In this document: in pieces, positions 38,760 to 49,824 of the stretch
Layout: each line of letters opens with the position of its first letter
Numbering within the stretch: the stretch's first letter is position 1
Assembly: GCA_009823505.1 (NCBI GenBank)
Contig: VZQC01006589.1
Coordinates: forward strand, 5,685,440 to 5,749,439
DNA length: 64,000 nt
Source of the DNA: Rhizomys pruinosus
Lineage: Eukaryota > Chordata > Mammalia > Rodentia > Spalacidae
Reading direction: 5' to 3'
Made by a program: the position numbers and the translations under genes
The notes under the pieces: model-generated
Told to the model about the DNA's origin: nothing
Seen by the model: only the letters and a program-made list of their open reading frames with translations
The model's database searches: none

Positions 38760-39545
38760 TCATTCTAAGCTTCAATAGTTATACTTCAAAGTTAATGCAG
38801 TCTGCATTAGTTTATTTTCCTCTTCTTTTAAAAATTGTCTGGTTGTAACCCCCAAATTTATTTCATAATTATTAATGGACTATATGCAGTTGAAAAAATA
38901 AACAGAAGGATTCAGTCTTATGTTACTTAAAGAGTATCTTTGGGAGTATCCTTATTATAATTACAGGATTTTATGTCTGTTTCTCTGAATCAGAATGACA
39001 TATTCACAGATTATTTCATTTACATGATTCCTTTGATCCAATGGCCTGCTTAAAATTAAGTCAAATTTATAAAATAACACCCTCATCTTGTATGATCAGA
39101 CACAAAAAACAGATGTATTAGCCACACTGTCAGCTGCCTAAATGTGATTTTGCTTCCTTAGTGTACATTAGTCACACACTTCCCACAATCACCTGCCCAT
39201 GCTAGAGAATTCCCCCAGTTCTCCAAAGCTGCTCCCTGCTGCTCACCTTCCAGACAGAGGCACCTGTATAGTTCTAATGGAGAACAATTGTATTCTTAGG
39301 ACTCCTAAATGCCACACACAAATAGAGCCCTTGCAGCATGTTCATCAAGTTCTGGGCTAATTTTCCATTTTGGTTGTGCATGTACTAAGGTTTCTGAACT
39401 TTAACTCTTTTAATAGTTTAAGAAAACTCAAACCAATAAACATGAATTGGCTCCACAATTCTCTAATCCAGTCTAATGTTTTTCCCCTGGTTGATGTAAT
39501 TATCCCTCTTTCTTCATACAACATAATTCCTTGGTGTCCCCTCCT
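38760..39545. other. Single-copy DNA
   Basis: Nothing recognised. Confidence 0.5.
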
Positions 39546-39547
39546 GA

Positions 39548-39553
39548 TCTATC

Positions 39554-39584
<31 letters not shown>

Positions 39585-39650
39585 CAATTTGATCGATCAA
39601 TAGATATAGATATATAATATATCTATATATAGTATATATAGATATATCCC
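39548..39650. repeat. (CTAT)n and AT-rich repeat
   Basis: CTAT units to 39587, a GATCGATC palindrome, then TAGATA/TATA sequence. Confidence 0.93.
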
Positions 39651-39664
39651 TTTACAGTATTTTC

Positions 39665-39900
39665 TACTCTATTTTTTATTGAATTTTCATGTGTTTAATG
39701 CATAATTTTTCAATCAGTCTTAAATGCCTTTATACCCTATTCTCCATTGGCACCCTTCCTGCAGTCCGCCCCCCCACCCCAGTTCACACCTTATCATTTG
39801 TGCTAGGATCCATTGTCCCAAACTACTCTTCCCATGCACTCCTCAGAGCCAGCTCATCCCTGAGCTCTATTCAGCCTATCCAGAGTCCAGTTCTACTTTA
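39665..39900 (-). mobile_element. L1-associated 3' end, antisense
   Basis: TTTTTCAATCAGTCTTAAATG, a C-rich run, TCATTTGTGCTAGGATCCAT, GCCAGCTCATCCCTGAGCTC and CAGCCTATCCAGAGTCCA match the copy at 53.8-54.0 kb block for block. Confidence 0.6.
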
Positions 39901-39911
39901 AAAATGAAAAT

Positions 39912-40067
39912 ATTCAGACACCATGGTGGGGCACACCTTTAATCCCAGTATTTGGGAGGCACAAGCAGATGATCTCTGTGAGTTCAAGGCCAGCCTGGTC
40001 TACATAGCAAGTTGTAAGTTCCAGGCCAGCTGGGGCTACAGGGAGATCCTGTCTCAAAAATTCCAAA
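39912..40067 (+). mobile_element. B1 SINE
   Basis: ACACCATGGTGGGGCACAC to GAGATCCTGTCTCAAAAATTC. Its A-rich tail merges into the following purine microsatellite, which probably grew from it. Confidence 0.9.
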
Positions 40068-40258
40068 ATGAAGAAGAAGAAGAAGAAGAAGAAGAAGAAG
40101 AAGAAGAAGAAGAAGAAGGAGGAGGAGGAGGAGGAGGAGGAGGAGGAGGAGGAGGAGAAAAGAAAAAGAAAGAAAGAAAGAAAAAAAGAGAAGAAGAAGA
40201 AGGAGAAGGAGGAGGAGGAGGAGGAGGAGGAGGAGGAGGAGGAGGAGGAAGGAGTACG
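40068..40258. repeat. Polypurine (GAA)n/(GGA)n microsatellite
   Basis: About 190 bases of pure purine on the plus strand, alternating GAA, GGA and GAAA blocks. Poly-Glu, poly-Lys and poly-Leu frames here are artefacts. Confidence 0.97.
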
Positions 40259-40280
40259 AGGAGGAGGATCGATAAAAATT

Positions 40281-40478
40281 CTGGGGCTGCAGAGATTGCT
40301 CAGTGGTTAAGAGCACTGGCTTCTCTTGCATAGGACCAAGTTCATTTCCCAGAACCCACATGGTGGCTAATAATCATCTGTAACTCCAGTTCCAGGGGCT
40401 CAAACTTCCTCTATGGCCTCTTTTGGCATTGCACTTACATACATGCAGACAAAACACCATACACACAAAAATAAATCT
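40281..40478 (+). mobile_element. B2 SINE, older form
   Basis: TGGGGCTGCAGAGATTGCTC head, AACTCCAGTTCCAGGGGCTC body, ACATGCAGACAAAACACC tail. Confidence 0.92.
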
Positions 40479-40897
40479 TACCAAGGGAAGAGAAATCTGT
40501 GAAATTTCAGGGAAATAAAAGAAATATGTCATGTCTTAGAGAGTCTGAACATGAGTGATTAAAGGGTTTTTGGACAGATTTCCATCACACCTTGAAAACG
40601 AAAATCATAGGTCCTAGTGCATATGTATTGAGAGCCAAAATCACTACAAAGGAAGCAAATTAATCTCATTAATATATAGAAAATATTTTTAATAATTAAA
40701 ATTATAAGTATACCTTCATTACCAGTCTTCACAGATTAAATAACAGTAATGTAGCTATTGAGAGAATTTATCATATTTGAGAGAAATTATCTGTCTTGCC
40801 TTTATTTGAAAGTTTGCATATGAACAATTACATTTTAAATACTCCCACAAGGAGGGACATTTTAAATGAGGGGATTTAAATTTTAAGAAACTTTAGC
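40479..40897. other. Single-copy DNA
   Basis: Nothing recognised. Confidence 0.5.
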
Positions 40898-41065
40898 AAC
40901 AGTCCAGTGAGATGGTTGCTGAATTTTGTCCCTGGGACCCACGTAGTGTAAGGTGAAAATCTACTCCATGGAGTTGTCCTATGACTTCCACACACTACCT
41001 CATTTGGCACACATACACTCACACATGATCCTAACACATACACATGCACACACACATGCATAATC
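40898..41065 (+). mobile_element. B3-type SINE
   Basis: CCAGTGAGATGGTTGCTGAA, CCCTGGGACCCACGTAGTG, GAGTTGTCCTATGACTTCC, then ACACATACACATGCACAC. Confidence 0.65.
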
Positions 41066-41796
41066 TTCTTATGTCTCTGTCTATTTACCAATCAAGCACT
41101 TCCTTGCCTCCTTACACCAGAATGTTACACAATTAAAACAAGTGATAAACTTTGCAACATTTTAGATAAGCCCAGTGGAGGAATACTACAGTCACCCCAC
41201 TGCAGCCCCCCACCCCCGCCTTCAGCTCTCAAAAGCCAGATCAGTCATTACTGCAATTCCCTAATCTTCAGAGGGGGGGAATTATGAGAACAGGGGCTAG
41301 AAACTAGAGGACAAATCGGGCCAGGGACCCCAAAAACAACAGTTACAGAAATCTGCTTGATTCTCTGGCCAAGCATGCAAAAAGGGAGTCTGATTTCTTG
41401 TCTCCTCCTGAATAAATACCCTGCGTAAAGGCTGTACATGAAACTGGTGACTACAACTCCAGTTTAGACTACATGAAGGTGGTGACTAGAACTCCAGTTT
41501 AGACATTGATCCCTTCTAGTGAACAACTTTAGAACTAGATCCTTACATGTTCATGGAAGAGATGGATTCTATCCATTGTCCAATTTCAGCCCATCTCCTG
41601 CATGACTTCAGGTTTACCACTGCAGAAGGAATGCTATGGTAAAGAATGAAATACACCTTGCAGCAGTGATGTGCCATTCTTTCCTCCCTTAAGAGCTGAG
41701 TAGTTCCAAACCTGGAGGAAGACCATCCCTCAGGAAAGTGGCACCATCCCTAGAAAGAAATGTTCACCTTAAGCCAGGCTAAAAACATAGATGGAG
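41066..41796. other. Single-copy DNA with a 35-bp tandem duplication
   Basis: 41436-41470 and 41471-41505 are adjacent 35-bp units (ACATGAA..., ending CTCCAGTTTAGAC) differing at about 4 bases. The surrounding sequence, with CTGAATAAATACCCTG just upstream, could be a worn LTR but is not assignable. Confidence 0.5.
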
Positions 41797-42000
41797 GGGG
41801 CTGCAGAGATGGTGCAGTGTTTAAAAGCACAGAATGGTCTTCCAGAGAACCCAGATTCTATTCCCAGAATCCACATGACAGCTAACAACTGTCAGGTAAC
41901 TCCAGTTCCAGGGGATCTGACACCTACTTCTGGCCTCTGAGGGCATTGCACACACAGGTGCACTTTAGACACAGGCAAAACACTCATACTAATAAAAGAT
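41797..42000 (+). mobile_element. B2 SINE, older form
   Basis: GGGGCTGCAGAGATGGTGC head, GGTAACTCCAGTTCCAGGGG body, ATTGCACACACAGGTGC and AATAAAAGATA tail. Confidence 0.9.
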
Positions 42001-42534
42001 AGGTGGAATAGTTATCCCTTTAATGAGATAATGTACTTTTACTCCCCAGAATTCCAGCCCCCAGTCACTTACAGACCACAGCCAAGCTGTTTCACAAATA
42101 CACAACTTTTCTGAATTTTTGTCAGAAAAGCATCTCTTCTTTTCTTCTACATCTGCACTGAGCATGCTTTCCTGATAACTTGGGCCTCCTTACTCTTTAA
42201 CGCTCCATTCCCTGTCCTGTGGTTGCTTGCTGCTATGTGTCTGACTCCATGCCAGCTGAAACAGTGTGACTTTTCTTTCTTCTCTTCTCCATTTTCTGTC
42301 TCCTAGCAGCTACTAAGATTTATAGTATGCCTTCCAGAATGCTTTCCTTTAAAATTCTAATAAAATTGTCCTTGGGCTTAAAAATGGAATGTAAAAAGAA
42401 GAGAGAAAAGAACCTTCAGCTGGGGAAATTAGGTCAATGAAAAATTGCCAGGTAATATGGATGTTTTGATTAAGGTCATGTATGTATGTATATATGCATT
42501 AAATTTAATTCATTCATCATATATTCATAAATAG
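42001..42534. other. Single-copy DNA
   Basis: Nothing recognised. Confidence 0.5.
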
Positions 42535-42539
42535 GTACC

Positions 42540-42942
42540 TGTGATGGATAGCTTTAGTGTCAACTTGACACACCTGGGTTGAGGGAGCCTCAGTTGGGGA
42601 ATTGGCTCCTTTGGATTGGCCTGTGGCCACATCTGTGGAGTATTGATTGTCAAGCAGTGTGGGAGGGCCCAGCCGACAATGAGTGTTGCCACTCTGGGCA
42701 GGTTGTTGTGTATCCTATAAGAAAGCAGCCTGGGCATGAGCCAGGGGAGCAAGCCAGTGAACAGCATTCCTCCATGGCCTGTGCTTCAGCTCCTGCCTCC
42801 AGGTTCCTGCCCTGAGTTCCTGCCTTGGGCTCCCTAAGTGATGAACTGTGACCCAGGAGATGTAAGCTGAATAAACCCTTTCCTCCCCAAGTTGGTGTCT
42901 GTCAGAGTGTTTTGTCACAGCAATGGAAGACAAACTACAACA
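42540..42942 (+). repeat. 5' LTR of the family A element
   Basis: 403 bp, TGTGATGG to ACTACAACA. Carries GTCAACTTGACAC near the start, a CCTATAAGAAAG TATA-like box (about 42714), and GAATAAACCC polyadenylation signal (about 42869). Confidence 0.88.
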
Positions 42943-42947
42943 GAAAT

Positions 42948-42965
42948 TGGTACCAGAAGAGTGGA
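42948..42965 (+). promoter_or_regulatory. Primer binding site, tRNA-Leu-like
   Basis: TGGTACCAGAAGAGTGGA lies 5 bases after the 5' LTR. It matches the complement of the 3' end of a tRNA-Leu (TAA type, CCA included) over the first 12 bases, the primer used by ERVL/MaLR elements. Confidence 0.75.
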
Positions 42966-44089
42966 GTATTGCTGCAACAGACCTGACCTTGGTGTTTTGG
43001 GGAAGGATTGTGGAAGCATTTGGAATTTTGGGCTAGAAAAATCATTGGATGCCTAAAGATCATGGCTGTGGAACTTGAAACCATTTTGCTGAAGGAGTTG
43101 TAGAAGATAAAGGCCTGGCTTGTGAAGTTTCTAGTTTCAAAGGGAAGCAGAGATCATCAAGACTGTGTAATCTGTGGGTTCTGGTCAGCTGGGACTGAAG
43201 AATCAGCTGTAAGTAACAAAAGACCAGAACCTGAAGTGAAATCTTTGTTGTACTGGGACAATTGATGCTGGTTAGCTGGGGCTAAAAAATCAGCTGTAAC
43301 AAGAGACCAGCATCACTGTGGTGAAATATTCTGGGAAAAATTTCTTCAGGGTCAGCACACAGAAGCTATGTTCCAGAAGGGGCCCGAGCCTCCATGTCAA
43401 GCCAGAAGCAGGACTTGGTAATGTGTAAGAGTCTCCTATGTGATTCCAGTGTTGAAAGCATGAAGGGGTCACAGAGAGCAGCTGAGGCCTGGCCCTATGA
43501 GAGGCCAGGAAAGGCCACTGGTCAGAGTGCAGCCTTGGTTGCAGTGAAGACCCCAGGATTCCAGGGGTCAGGAAGAGAAGTTGAGGTTCAGGAGAGGTCA
43601 GAAGCAACCTTAGTTTCAGTGGCAACCTCAGATTTTTGGGGATGCCGGGACCGTGGGATGACCACCAAGAGCAGCGGCAGGTATGGAATGGAGTCAGCCT
43701 GGGTCTGAGAGATGAGCTGTGTGTGCCATGGACTGCAGAGTCAGAGAAGGGGAGCTGCCGAAACCCTTTTGGAGCCCAGAAGATTGTGAGTGAATCCCAG
43801 TTGTCCAGCCTTGAGCTACTTTCTGGACTTAGGTTTTGTTTGAGTGTGCCTGATTCTTCCCTTTGAAATAAGACAGTACTTGTTTTGGATTTTACAGCAG
43901 TCCAACAGTTAAGAGACTTAAGGGACTGTGAACTTTTAAGTGTTTGGACATTTTAAGGACTGTGGGGCTTTTAAGGTTGTACTGTCTTAGGTTGTGATTA
44001 ATGTTAACATCATACTTTGGGGATAAGAACTGGAAAGGTGGTGGTTTAATAGTGATGTGTTTTGTGTGTCAAGTTGACAAGGGGTCAAT

Positions 44090-44497
44090 TGTGCTGGATA
44101 GCTTTAATTTCAACTTGACACACCTGGGTTGAGGGAGCCTCAGTTGGAGAATTGGCTCCTTTGGATTGGCCTGTGACCACATCTGTGGAGTATTGTCTTG
44201 ATTGTTGAGCAGTGTGGGAGGGCCCAGCCGACAATGAGTGGTGCCACCCTGGGCAGGTTGTTGTGTACCCTATAAGAAGGCGGGCTGGGCATGAGCCATG
44301 GGAGCAAGCCAAGGAATAGCATTCCTCCATGGCCTGTGCTTCAGCTCCTGCCTCCAGGTTCCTGCCCTGAGTTCCTGCCTTGGGCTCCCTAAGTGATGAA
44401 CTGTGACCCAGGAGATGTAAGCTGAATAAACCCTTTCCTCCCCAAGTTGGTGTCAGTCAGAGTGTTTTGGCACAGCAATGGAAGACAAACTAGAACA
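44090..44497 (+). repeat. 3' LTR of the family A element
   Basis: 408 bp, TGTGCTGG to ACTAGAACA, about 95% identical to the 5' LTR by eye. AAGGGGTCAAT precedes it in the polypurine-tract position. Confidence 0.88.
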
Positions 44498-44502
44498 GTA
44501 CT

Positions 44503-44921
44503 ATTGAATTTTTCTTAACACTGGGGATTTAGCAGGATACAAGATTGATGAGCATTTATTCTACCTAGTACATAAGTAACCATCTACATATATCTGTAAC
44601 TGTTTAAAACATTGAAAATCAAATACCAGTTTCGATTAAGTAGCTCTTTAGAAAAATACTGTCTTTTAAGAGTGGGAAATATAGGTTTGCAGACAGCAAC
44701 AACTACATGGACAGAATAATACTCTTTTTCAGAATAAGTTGTATTGCTTTTCTTATGACTCAATACAAATTCAATACAAAAAAAAATAAATGTATCAATA
44801 AAAAGGTTGATTATTATGACAGTAAGCTTTCTTGAGAATTATGCTAGATGGAGATAAAGATTGCAGTGGCCAGAGTTAGGAAATGCTGCTAGTCCTGGAA
44901 GCTGCATACAGCCCCAGGCTG
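44503..44921. other. Single-copy DNA
   Basis: Nothing recognised. Confidence 0.5.
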
Positions 44922-45068
44922 AAGGGTCTCAGATTTCCCTGGAACTGGAGTTCTCCTGGAATTGGAGTTACAGACGGTACTTAGCCACTATGTGGGTGCT
45001 GGGGACCGAACCCAGGTCCTCTGCAAGAGCAGTCAGTGCTCTTAACCGCTAGGCTATCTCTCCAGCCC
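44922..45068 (-). mobile_element. B2 SINE lacking its 3' part
   Basis: Antisense head and doubled body (duplication-type) are present, but the GCATGCAGACAGTACACTC and A-rich tail are missing. The break is at about 44925. Confidence 0.9.
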
Positions 45069-47389
45069 CTGGAATCTTTCATTAAGTGGGTAAATAGGTG
45101 CAGAGACTTTATGGTAAAAGAGGGTTTGCTGGGCAGTCATAAGAAGGGTACAATGGATAAAACAGAATTTTCTTCAATCATATCTTAAACCTGATGTCAA
45201 AGAATAAAACAAAGATCTCCTGGGAAAACTACAATCCAAATCTAGTCTCTGAGTTGTGAGGTAAGGAAACATGACATCAAATGAATTCACACACACACAC
45301 ACACACACAGTTATTTACTGAGCAAGAAATCAGATTTTCATGTGCCACATAGAATGAGTTCATACCATACTAAGCATTGAATACTAGCATTCTGGAGACA
45401 ACAGGATGAGTCTACAGGTCTCTGCAGAGAACAGAATGAGTCTACCGGTCTGTGTGCATTCAATTGAAATAATCTCATTTTTCAGTTTTTGGAAAAGTAT
45501 CCTCATTTAGGTTCAGTAAAGAAAGCTCTGGCATCCAGGTCACTCAAAGTTCAGAGAAACTTCAGTTGTTTAGAGCCATCTGTGTGTGATGAAATAGAGC
45601 AGTCACTTTAATATCTCCTAGGCAAATGCTGTTGGAAGTGGAAAATTTTTATTCATGTTGGCTTGTGGAAGATGCTGTGTTTAGAGTGATGTAAACCATG
45701 GCCCTACTTCTGCCTTACTAGTCAAAACATGGTCTGCGGACCACAGCATACATGCTCTCTGGGCATTTGCTGAAAGTTACAGATTCTTTGATCTCATTCA
45801 AATTTTCCTGAGCCATAGTCTACATTTCATTGGGTCCTAGTTTTTCCAAATGCATGTGTTAAAGAGAGAAAGCAACGACTTTAAAACAAGGCTTTAGCAC
45901 AGTGATTCTGTGGCAGAATCTGCTAGCAGGTTAGACTCACAGACTCACTAGAGTCTAGGAGGGCTGGGAACTTTCTATATTTTACCACCCCCCACCCCCC
46001 ACAAGAGGTTTTGATTTCCTACAAAGCTGGAAAACCCCTGTTCTGCTTTGTCCTACTTGAGTTCTATAAACTCAAAATTTGTACATGATATATTCTCTAA
46101 GAATAAAGTTCTGGTTACATTACTGAATCAATACAAAAGGACAATTTTAAATGGATTTTTGTCCAATTTTCATTAGAATCACCAGGACTTATGGCATCTA
46201 GAATTTGTATCATCTGAAAACACATCCAGTATAAACAAAATTATTTTCATAAAATAACTATCAAAAGGACACTGTAATTGTAATTCCAATAATAATAATC
46301 ATCATCATCTTTTATCACTAAACAAGGAAAGTCTGAATTCCTTAAATGTACCTGTTTTAACTTCTTAGTGGAGAGTAAAAGGGGCTGAATCTCAATTTGT
46401 ATTTGCAAAAATTCTGCATGTGTTAAGTAGCAAAACATTGCTTTGTATTTGGCAGGCTAAAATCTTCCTATTTTTTGCTAATAAGAACTGGTTTTTGTTT
46501 TCAGTATTTCTTTTAAGTAAAACTAAGTCATAGAGCATCATGTTTTAAATCCATCTTAACAACGACAGAATGGTAAATCTCTTTCCCACCGTCTCTCCCT
46601 AGGCCACCCTCAAGTTGGCATCAGGAAGGATGAGGTCATGTGCTACTTAATAAAACTGAATTCCATCAAATATAGGAAGTTATTTGGTTATTTCCTTTAC
46701 TGGATACAAAACCTTATATTTATTAGTCATTTAATTATAGGTTCATAAATGAATTTGTGATGCTGGAAGAACAATATTCATTAATAATTAGGGAAATGAG
46801 CAAGGCACAACATTTTCTAACAGGTTCAACCCTTCTACTTCCTGCACAGCAAATACTTGTGAAGGAAATATGCTTTAATAAGATAAGAAACTTGAGGAGA
46901 AGCATATTTGTAATTTCTCCCCGAATGATTCAACCTGATACTGGAAATGGCTTTAAGAAATATATTTAGTCCTAGCTCATTGTTTTAATATTTTGTTTAG
47001 CCCATAAAATCTTCAGGCTTAGATGATAAAAATCTTCAGTTTGCTTTTTAAAACATTGCATAATGGGTCACATTATTACCAAGACCCTCAATTTACCAAT
47101 GAGGGAAAAATAAAACCATGAAGCCAGGTAAAATACACTATTTGAAGATATAAGAAATAAATTAATTCTCTTGGATTTTAATTCAAGGATCTTTTCAGTA
47201 AGCTTGTTTCAGCCTTATGCTTTGTACCAGAGCAACATACAGAAGAGAAAGAGACCAGAATACTGCAAAAAATAAAAATAAAAACAAAGCAGAGCTTAGG
47301 GCAGACTCTGAATTTCATAGTTTCATATCAAAGCTTTTATTCTAAGGAAATGCTCAATAATGTGTCTACTAATATATGCAGAAAATGTG
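45069..47389. other. Mostly single-copy DNA
   Basis: A (CA)n run at 45286-45309 and a C-rich run at 45985-46002. 45725-45860 (GGTCTGCGGACCACAGCATA) may be an old hAT fossil, not certain. No gene recognised. Confidence 0.45.
45286..45309. repeat. (CA)n microsatellite
   Basis: About 12 CA units. Confidence 0.95.
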
Positions 47390-47450
47390 AACCCGGGTCC
47401 TCTGCAAGAGCAGTCCGTGCTCTAAACTGCTAGGCTATCTCTACTGCCCC
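47390..47450 (-). mobile_element. B2 head fragment
   Basis: Antisense tRNA-like head only (GAACCCGGGTCCTCTGCAAG, TAGGCTATCTCTACTGCCCC); body and tail are missing. Confidence 0.85.
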
Positions 47451-47509
47451 CAGTTGGTTACTTTTGTAACCCAACCTGAGAGGTACTTCCAACTCAGGTC
47501 CTTAGCATG

Positions 47510-47867
47510 TGTGTTAGCCACAATGTTGCTGTGATAAAACCACCATGACCAAGGGAACTTATAAAAGGAAGAGTTTATTTGAGATTATAATTAATGGATC
47601 CAGGGAATTAAGAGTCCATCGTGGTGGGGAGGCATGGTGGCAAGAACTGGAGCAGAAACCAGAGGTTCACATCTTCCAATGAGCACAGGAAGCCAAGAGA
47701 TACTGGAGACCGCAAGGCTTGTTAAACTCTCTAAACCCACCCCCAGTGAGGTACTTCCTCCAGTATGGCCACACCTTCTGAGAACTCCCAAAACAGTGCC
47801 ACCAACTGGGGACAAAATGTCTGAATACTTGAAGCCTATGGGGGACATTCTCTTCCAAACCAACTCA
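47510..47867 (-). mobile_element. Solo LTR, MaLR family B
   Basis: TGTGTTAGCCAC to AAACCAACTCA in antisense orientation; AACTTATAAAAGGAAGAG carries the antisense TATA/polyadenylation area. No target duplication seen. Confidence 0.78.
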
Positions 47868-47949
47868 TTCTGGGAAAATGGAATGTTTTCCATCTTGGCT
47901 GTGCTTTTCCCACTTGCCCAAAGGCCGCTGGTCTCTGGACAGGAATTTC

Positions 47950-48420
47950 AGGCTGATGGCTGATGGCCTATCTTCACCCTACACCCACTCACAATTTACT
48001 CCATAGCTGGTGACCTGATAAGTCTCCATCCAGCCCCACACCAAATTACTGGGTTGGTGGTTTGATGGACCACCGTCCAATCCACTGACCATGACACTAG
48101 AAATTCAGGCCTGGTTTGTGTGTGTGCAGAAATAATGGCCAGGAATTCTGTGCAATCATGGTAATAGAGAATTCACTTTATTGCCTGCTACAACTCACTT
48201 TTATAAGCAAAATGATGTCAGCTCCCAGAGCCAATCACAGAACCCCAGTTCCACACCACCGCATACTGCTGCTCCACCTAGTATCATGTGCCTAGGCCAC
48301 ACTGTTTGCTCCCTCTTGGGTGGGGTCAGAGGAATCCCATTACTCCCACATGGTTCCCTGATGGGTGCTAGCTGAGAACTAGCCCGATTCAAACTGCATC
48401 TTCCCACATATGATGTGAAT
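47950..48420 (-). mobile_element. Candidate solo LTR, family unknown
   Basis: On the minus strand an ATTGG box, TATAAAAG and AATAAA occur in U3-like order, embedded in moderately GC-rich sequence unlike its AT-rich surroundings. Ends and target duplication not found; could be an ERVK-type LTR. Confidence 0.4.
48177..48235 (-). promoter_or_regulatory. Promoter-like CCAAT/TATA/AATAAA cluster
   Basis: Reading the minus strand: ATTGG (48235-48231), GCTTATAAAAGTG (TATA 48205-48198), CAATAAAGTG (AATAAA 48182-48177). Confidence 0.4.
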
Positions 48421-49372
48421 GAAAAAAGACTTGTGAAAATGAATGATGACTTTGAATTTATGTGTGTCAATAAACATGAGGAAATCATGTAAATCCATAT
48501 CTCTCATTCTGGATGGAGAGTATTAATCTATTGTCAACCTCAATGATATTAACAAAATTTTTTCTTACATATTTTTATCTTCATTTGCTATTAAGATATA
48601 ACAAAAAAAATCCCTTGGAGAATCTGGTGAATAGCAAATAAGGTTTTGTAAGACATGATGTTTCTAAAATGTATTATATTATGGGAAAACAAGCAAAAAC
48701 AGAGACAGGTACATGGAAAAAAGGGCGAGTCAAGAGAAATAGGGCCATGAATTAAACCAATGTGCATGGAAAGATCAAAGCTGAGTAGCAACAGAGATAT
48801 GAAGCTCTTCAAGGTAGCTGAAGAGAATACTTACCTGAGTTCTCAGCATCCATTTACCTGAGTCCCTGGTACCTTTCCAATTATTAAAGTTTGCCTTACA
48901 GCTATAGAATTTGTTCAGATGTATATTTGTGGATCTTAAAGCAGGTAAAACTGGCCTCCATTTGCAGCATTGTAGTAGACTATAATTCTAAAGTCCAACT
49001 ACCTATATAATACCTAAAAAAAAATGATAGATATAATAAGCCAAACTTACCTGAAACTAGCATCCTATCTCACAGAGGGAAAATTATTTACTAAAATAAG
49101 ACTGAGGAGAAAGCCCTAAAGAGATTACTTCTCCAGGGGCATTTGTCCATAAGTGAATTTAATGCTTATTCAGGAAAGATCATTCACAAAATGGGTAAGG
49201 TGAGCAGAATAGCTCCTTTGGGTAAGCCAAAGGGAAAATTGCCTGCTTCTAAAAGGGAAAAATGATTTTGTTCCCTCAAAATGGTTTAGTCATAATTTAT
49301 TTTAAAAGTAAAGGAAAGCTGAACACCTAATAATAAATCTAAGTTATATTCATCTTAATAGCAATACAATTG
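48421..49372. other. Single-copy DNA
   Basis: Nothing recognised. Confidence 0.5.
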
Positions 49373-49382
49373 TCAAATACAG

Positions 49383-49555
49383 ATTTTTTTTTTTTTTTTT
49401 TTTTGTTTTTTTTTGTTCTTTTTAGCCAGGGCTCCTTGTAGGCCCAGCTGTCCTGGAACTCACTCTGTAGACCAGGCTGGCCTTGAACTCACAAAGATCC
49501 GCCTGTCTCTGCCTCACAAGTGCTAGGATTAAAGGCGTGCGCCACCACGCCCAGC
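49383..49555 (-). mobile_element. B1 SINE, young
   Basis: Antisense B1 with a long T-run (49385-49422) and CGTGCGCCACCACGCCCAGC head. Perfect target duplication TCAAATACAG at 49373-49382 and 49556-49565. Confidence 0.95.
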
Positions 49556-49569
49556 TCAAATACAGCTTT

Positions 49570-49816
49570 TTAAAAAATTGTTGTTTGTTATTTATTTATT
49601 TATGTGTATGAATGTACCGTCTGCATGTAGGTTTGTGCACCCTTGTCGTGCAATGCCGCAGAGGTCAGAAGAGGGTGTTGGATTCCCCTGGAACTGGAGT
49701 TCTCCTGGAATTGGAGTTACAGACGGCACTCAGTCACCATGTGGGTGCTGGGGATCGAACCCGGATCCTCAGCAAGAGCAGTCGGCGCTCTTAACCGCTA
49801 GGCCATCTCTCCAGCC
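49570..49816 (-). mobile_element. B2 SINE, duplication-type subfamily
   Basis: Complete antisense B2. Target duplication ACAGCTTT at 49562-49569 and 49817-49824; the first copy overlaps the B1's right target repeat, so B1 and B2 used nearly the same site. Confidence 0.95.
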
Positions 49817-49824
49817 CACAGCTT

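Larger units (their letters stand above)
42540..44497 (+). mobile_element. Two-LTR MaLR-like retrotransposon, family A
   Basis: Complete structure: 5' LTR, primer binding site, 1.15-kb internal region and 3' LTR. Flanking pentamers GTACC (42535-42539) and GTACT (44498-44502) agree at 4 of 5. The internal region has no gag, protease, polymerase or envelope coding I can recognise; the longest frames (104 and 111 codons) lack motifs. That matches the non-autonomous ERVL-MaLR class, which depends on proteins of other elements. AAGTGTTTGGACATTTTAAG and GTGTGTCAAGTTGACAAGG near the 3' end are typical MaLR internal text. The LTRs differ at roughly 20 of 400 bases by eye. Confidence 0.85.

Noticed and set aside
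39923..40361. Long frames with poly-Glu, poly-Gly or poly-Leu
   Set aside because: Products of the B1 SINE plus GAA/GGA microsatellite.
43290..43708. 104- and 111-codon frames inside the LTR element, possible gag
   Set aside because: No capsid or zinc-knuckle motif; MaLR interiors are non-coding.
45725..45860. Possible old hAT fossil (GGTCTGCGGACCACAGC)
   Set aside because: No terminal inverted repeats found; similarity is too weak to list.
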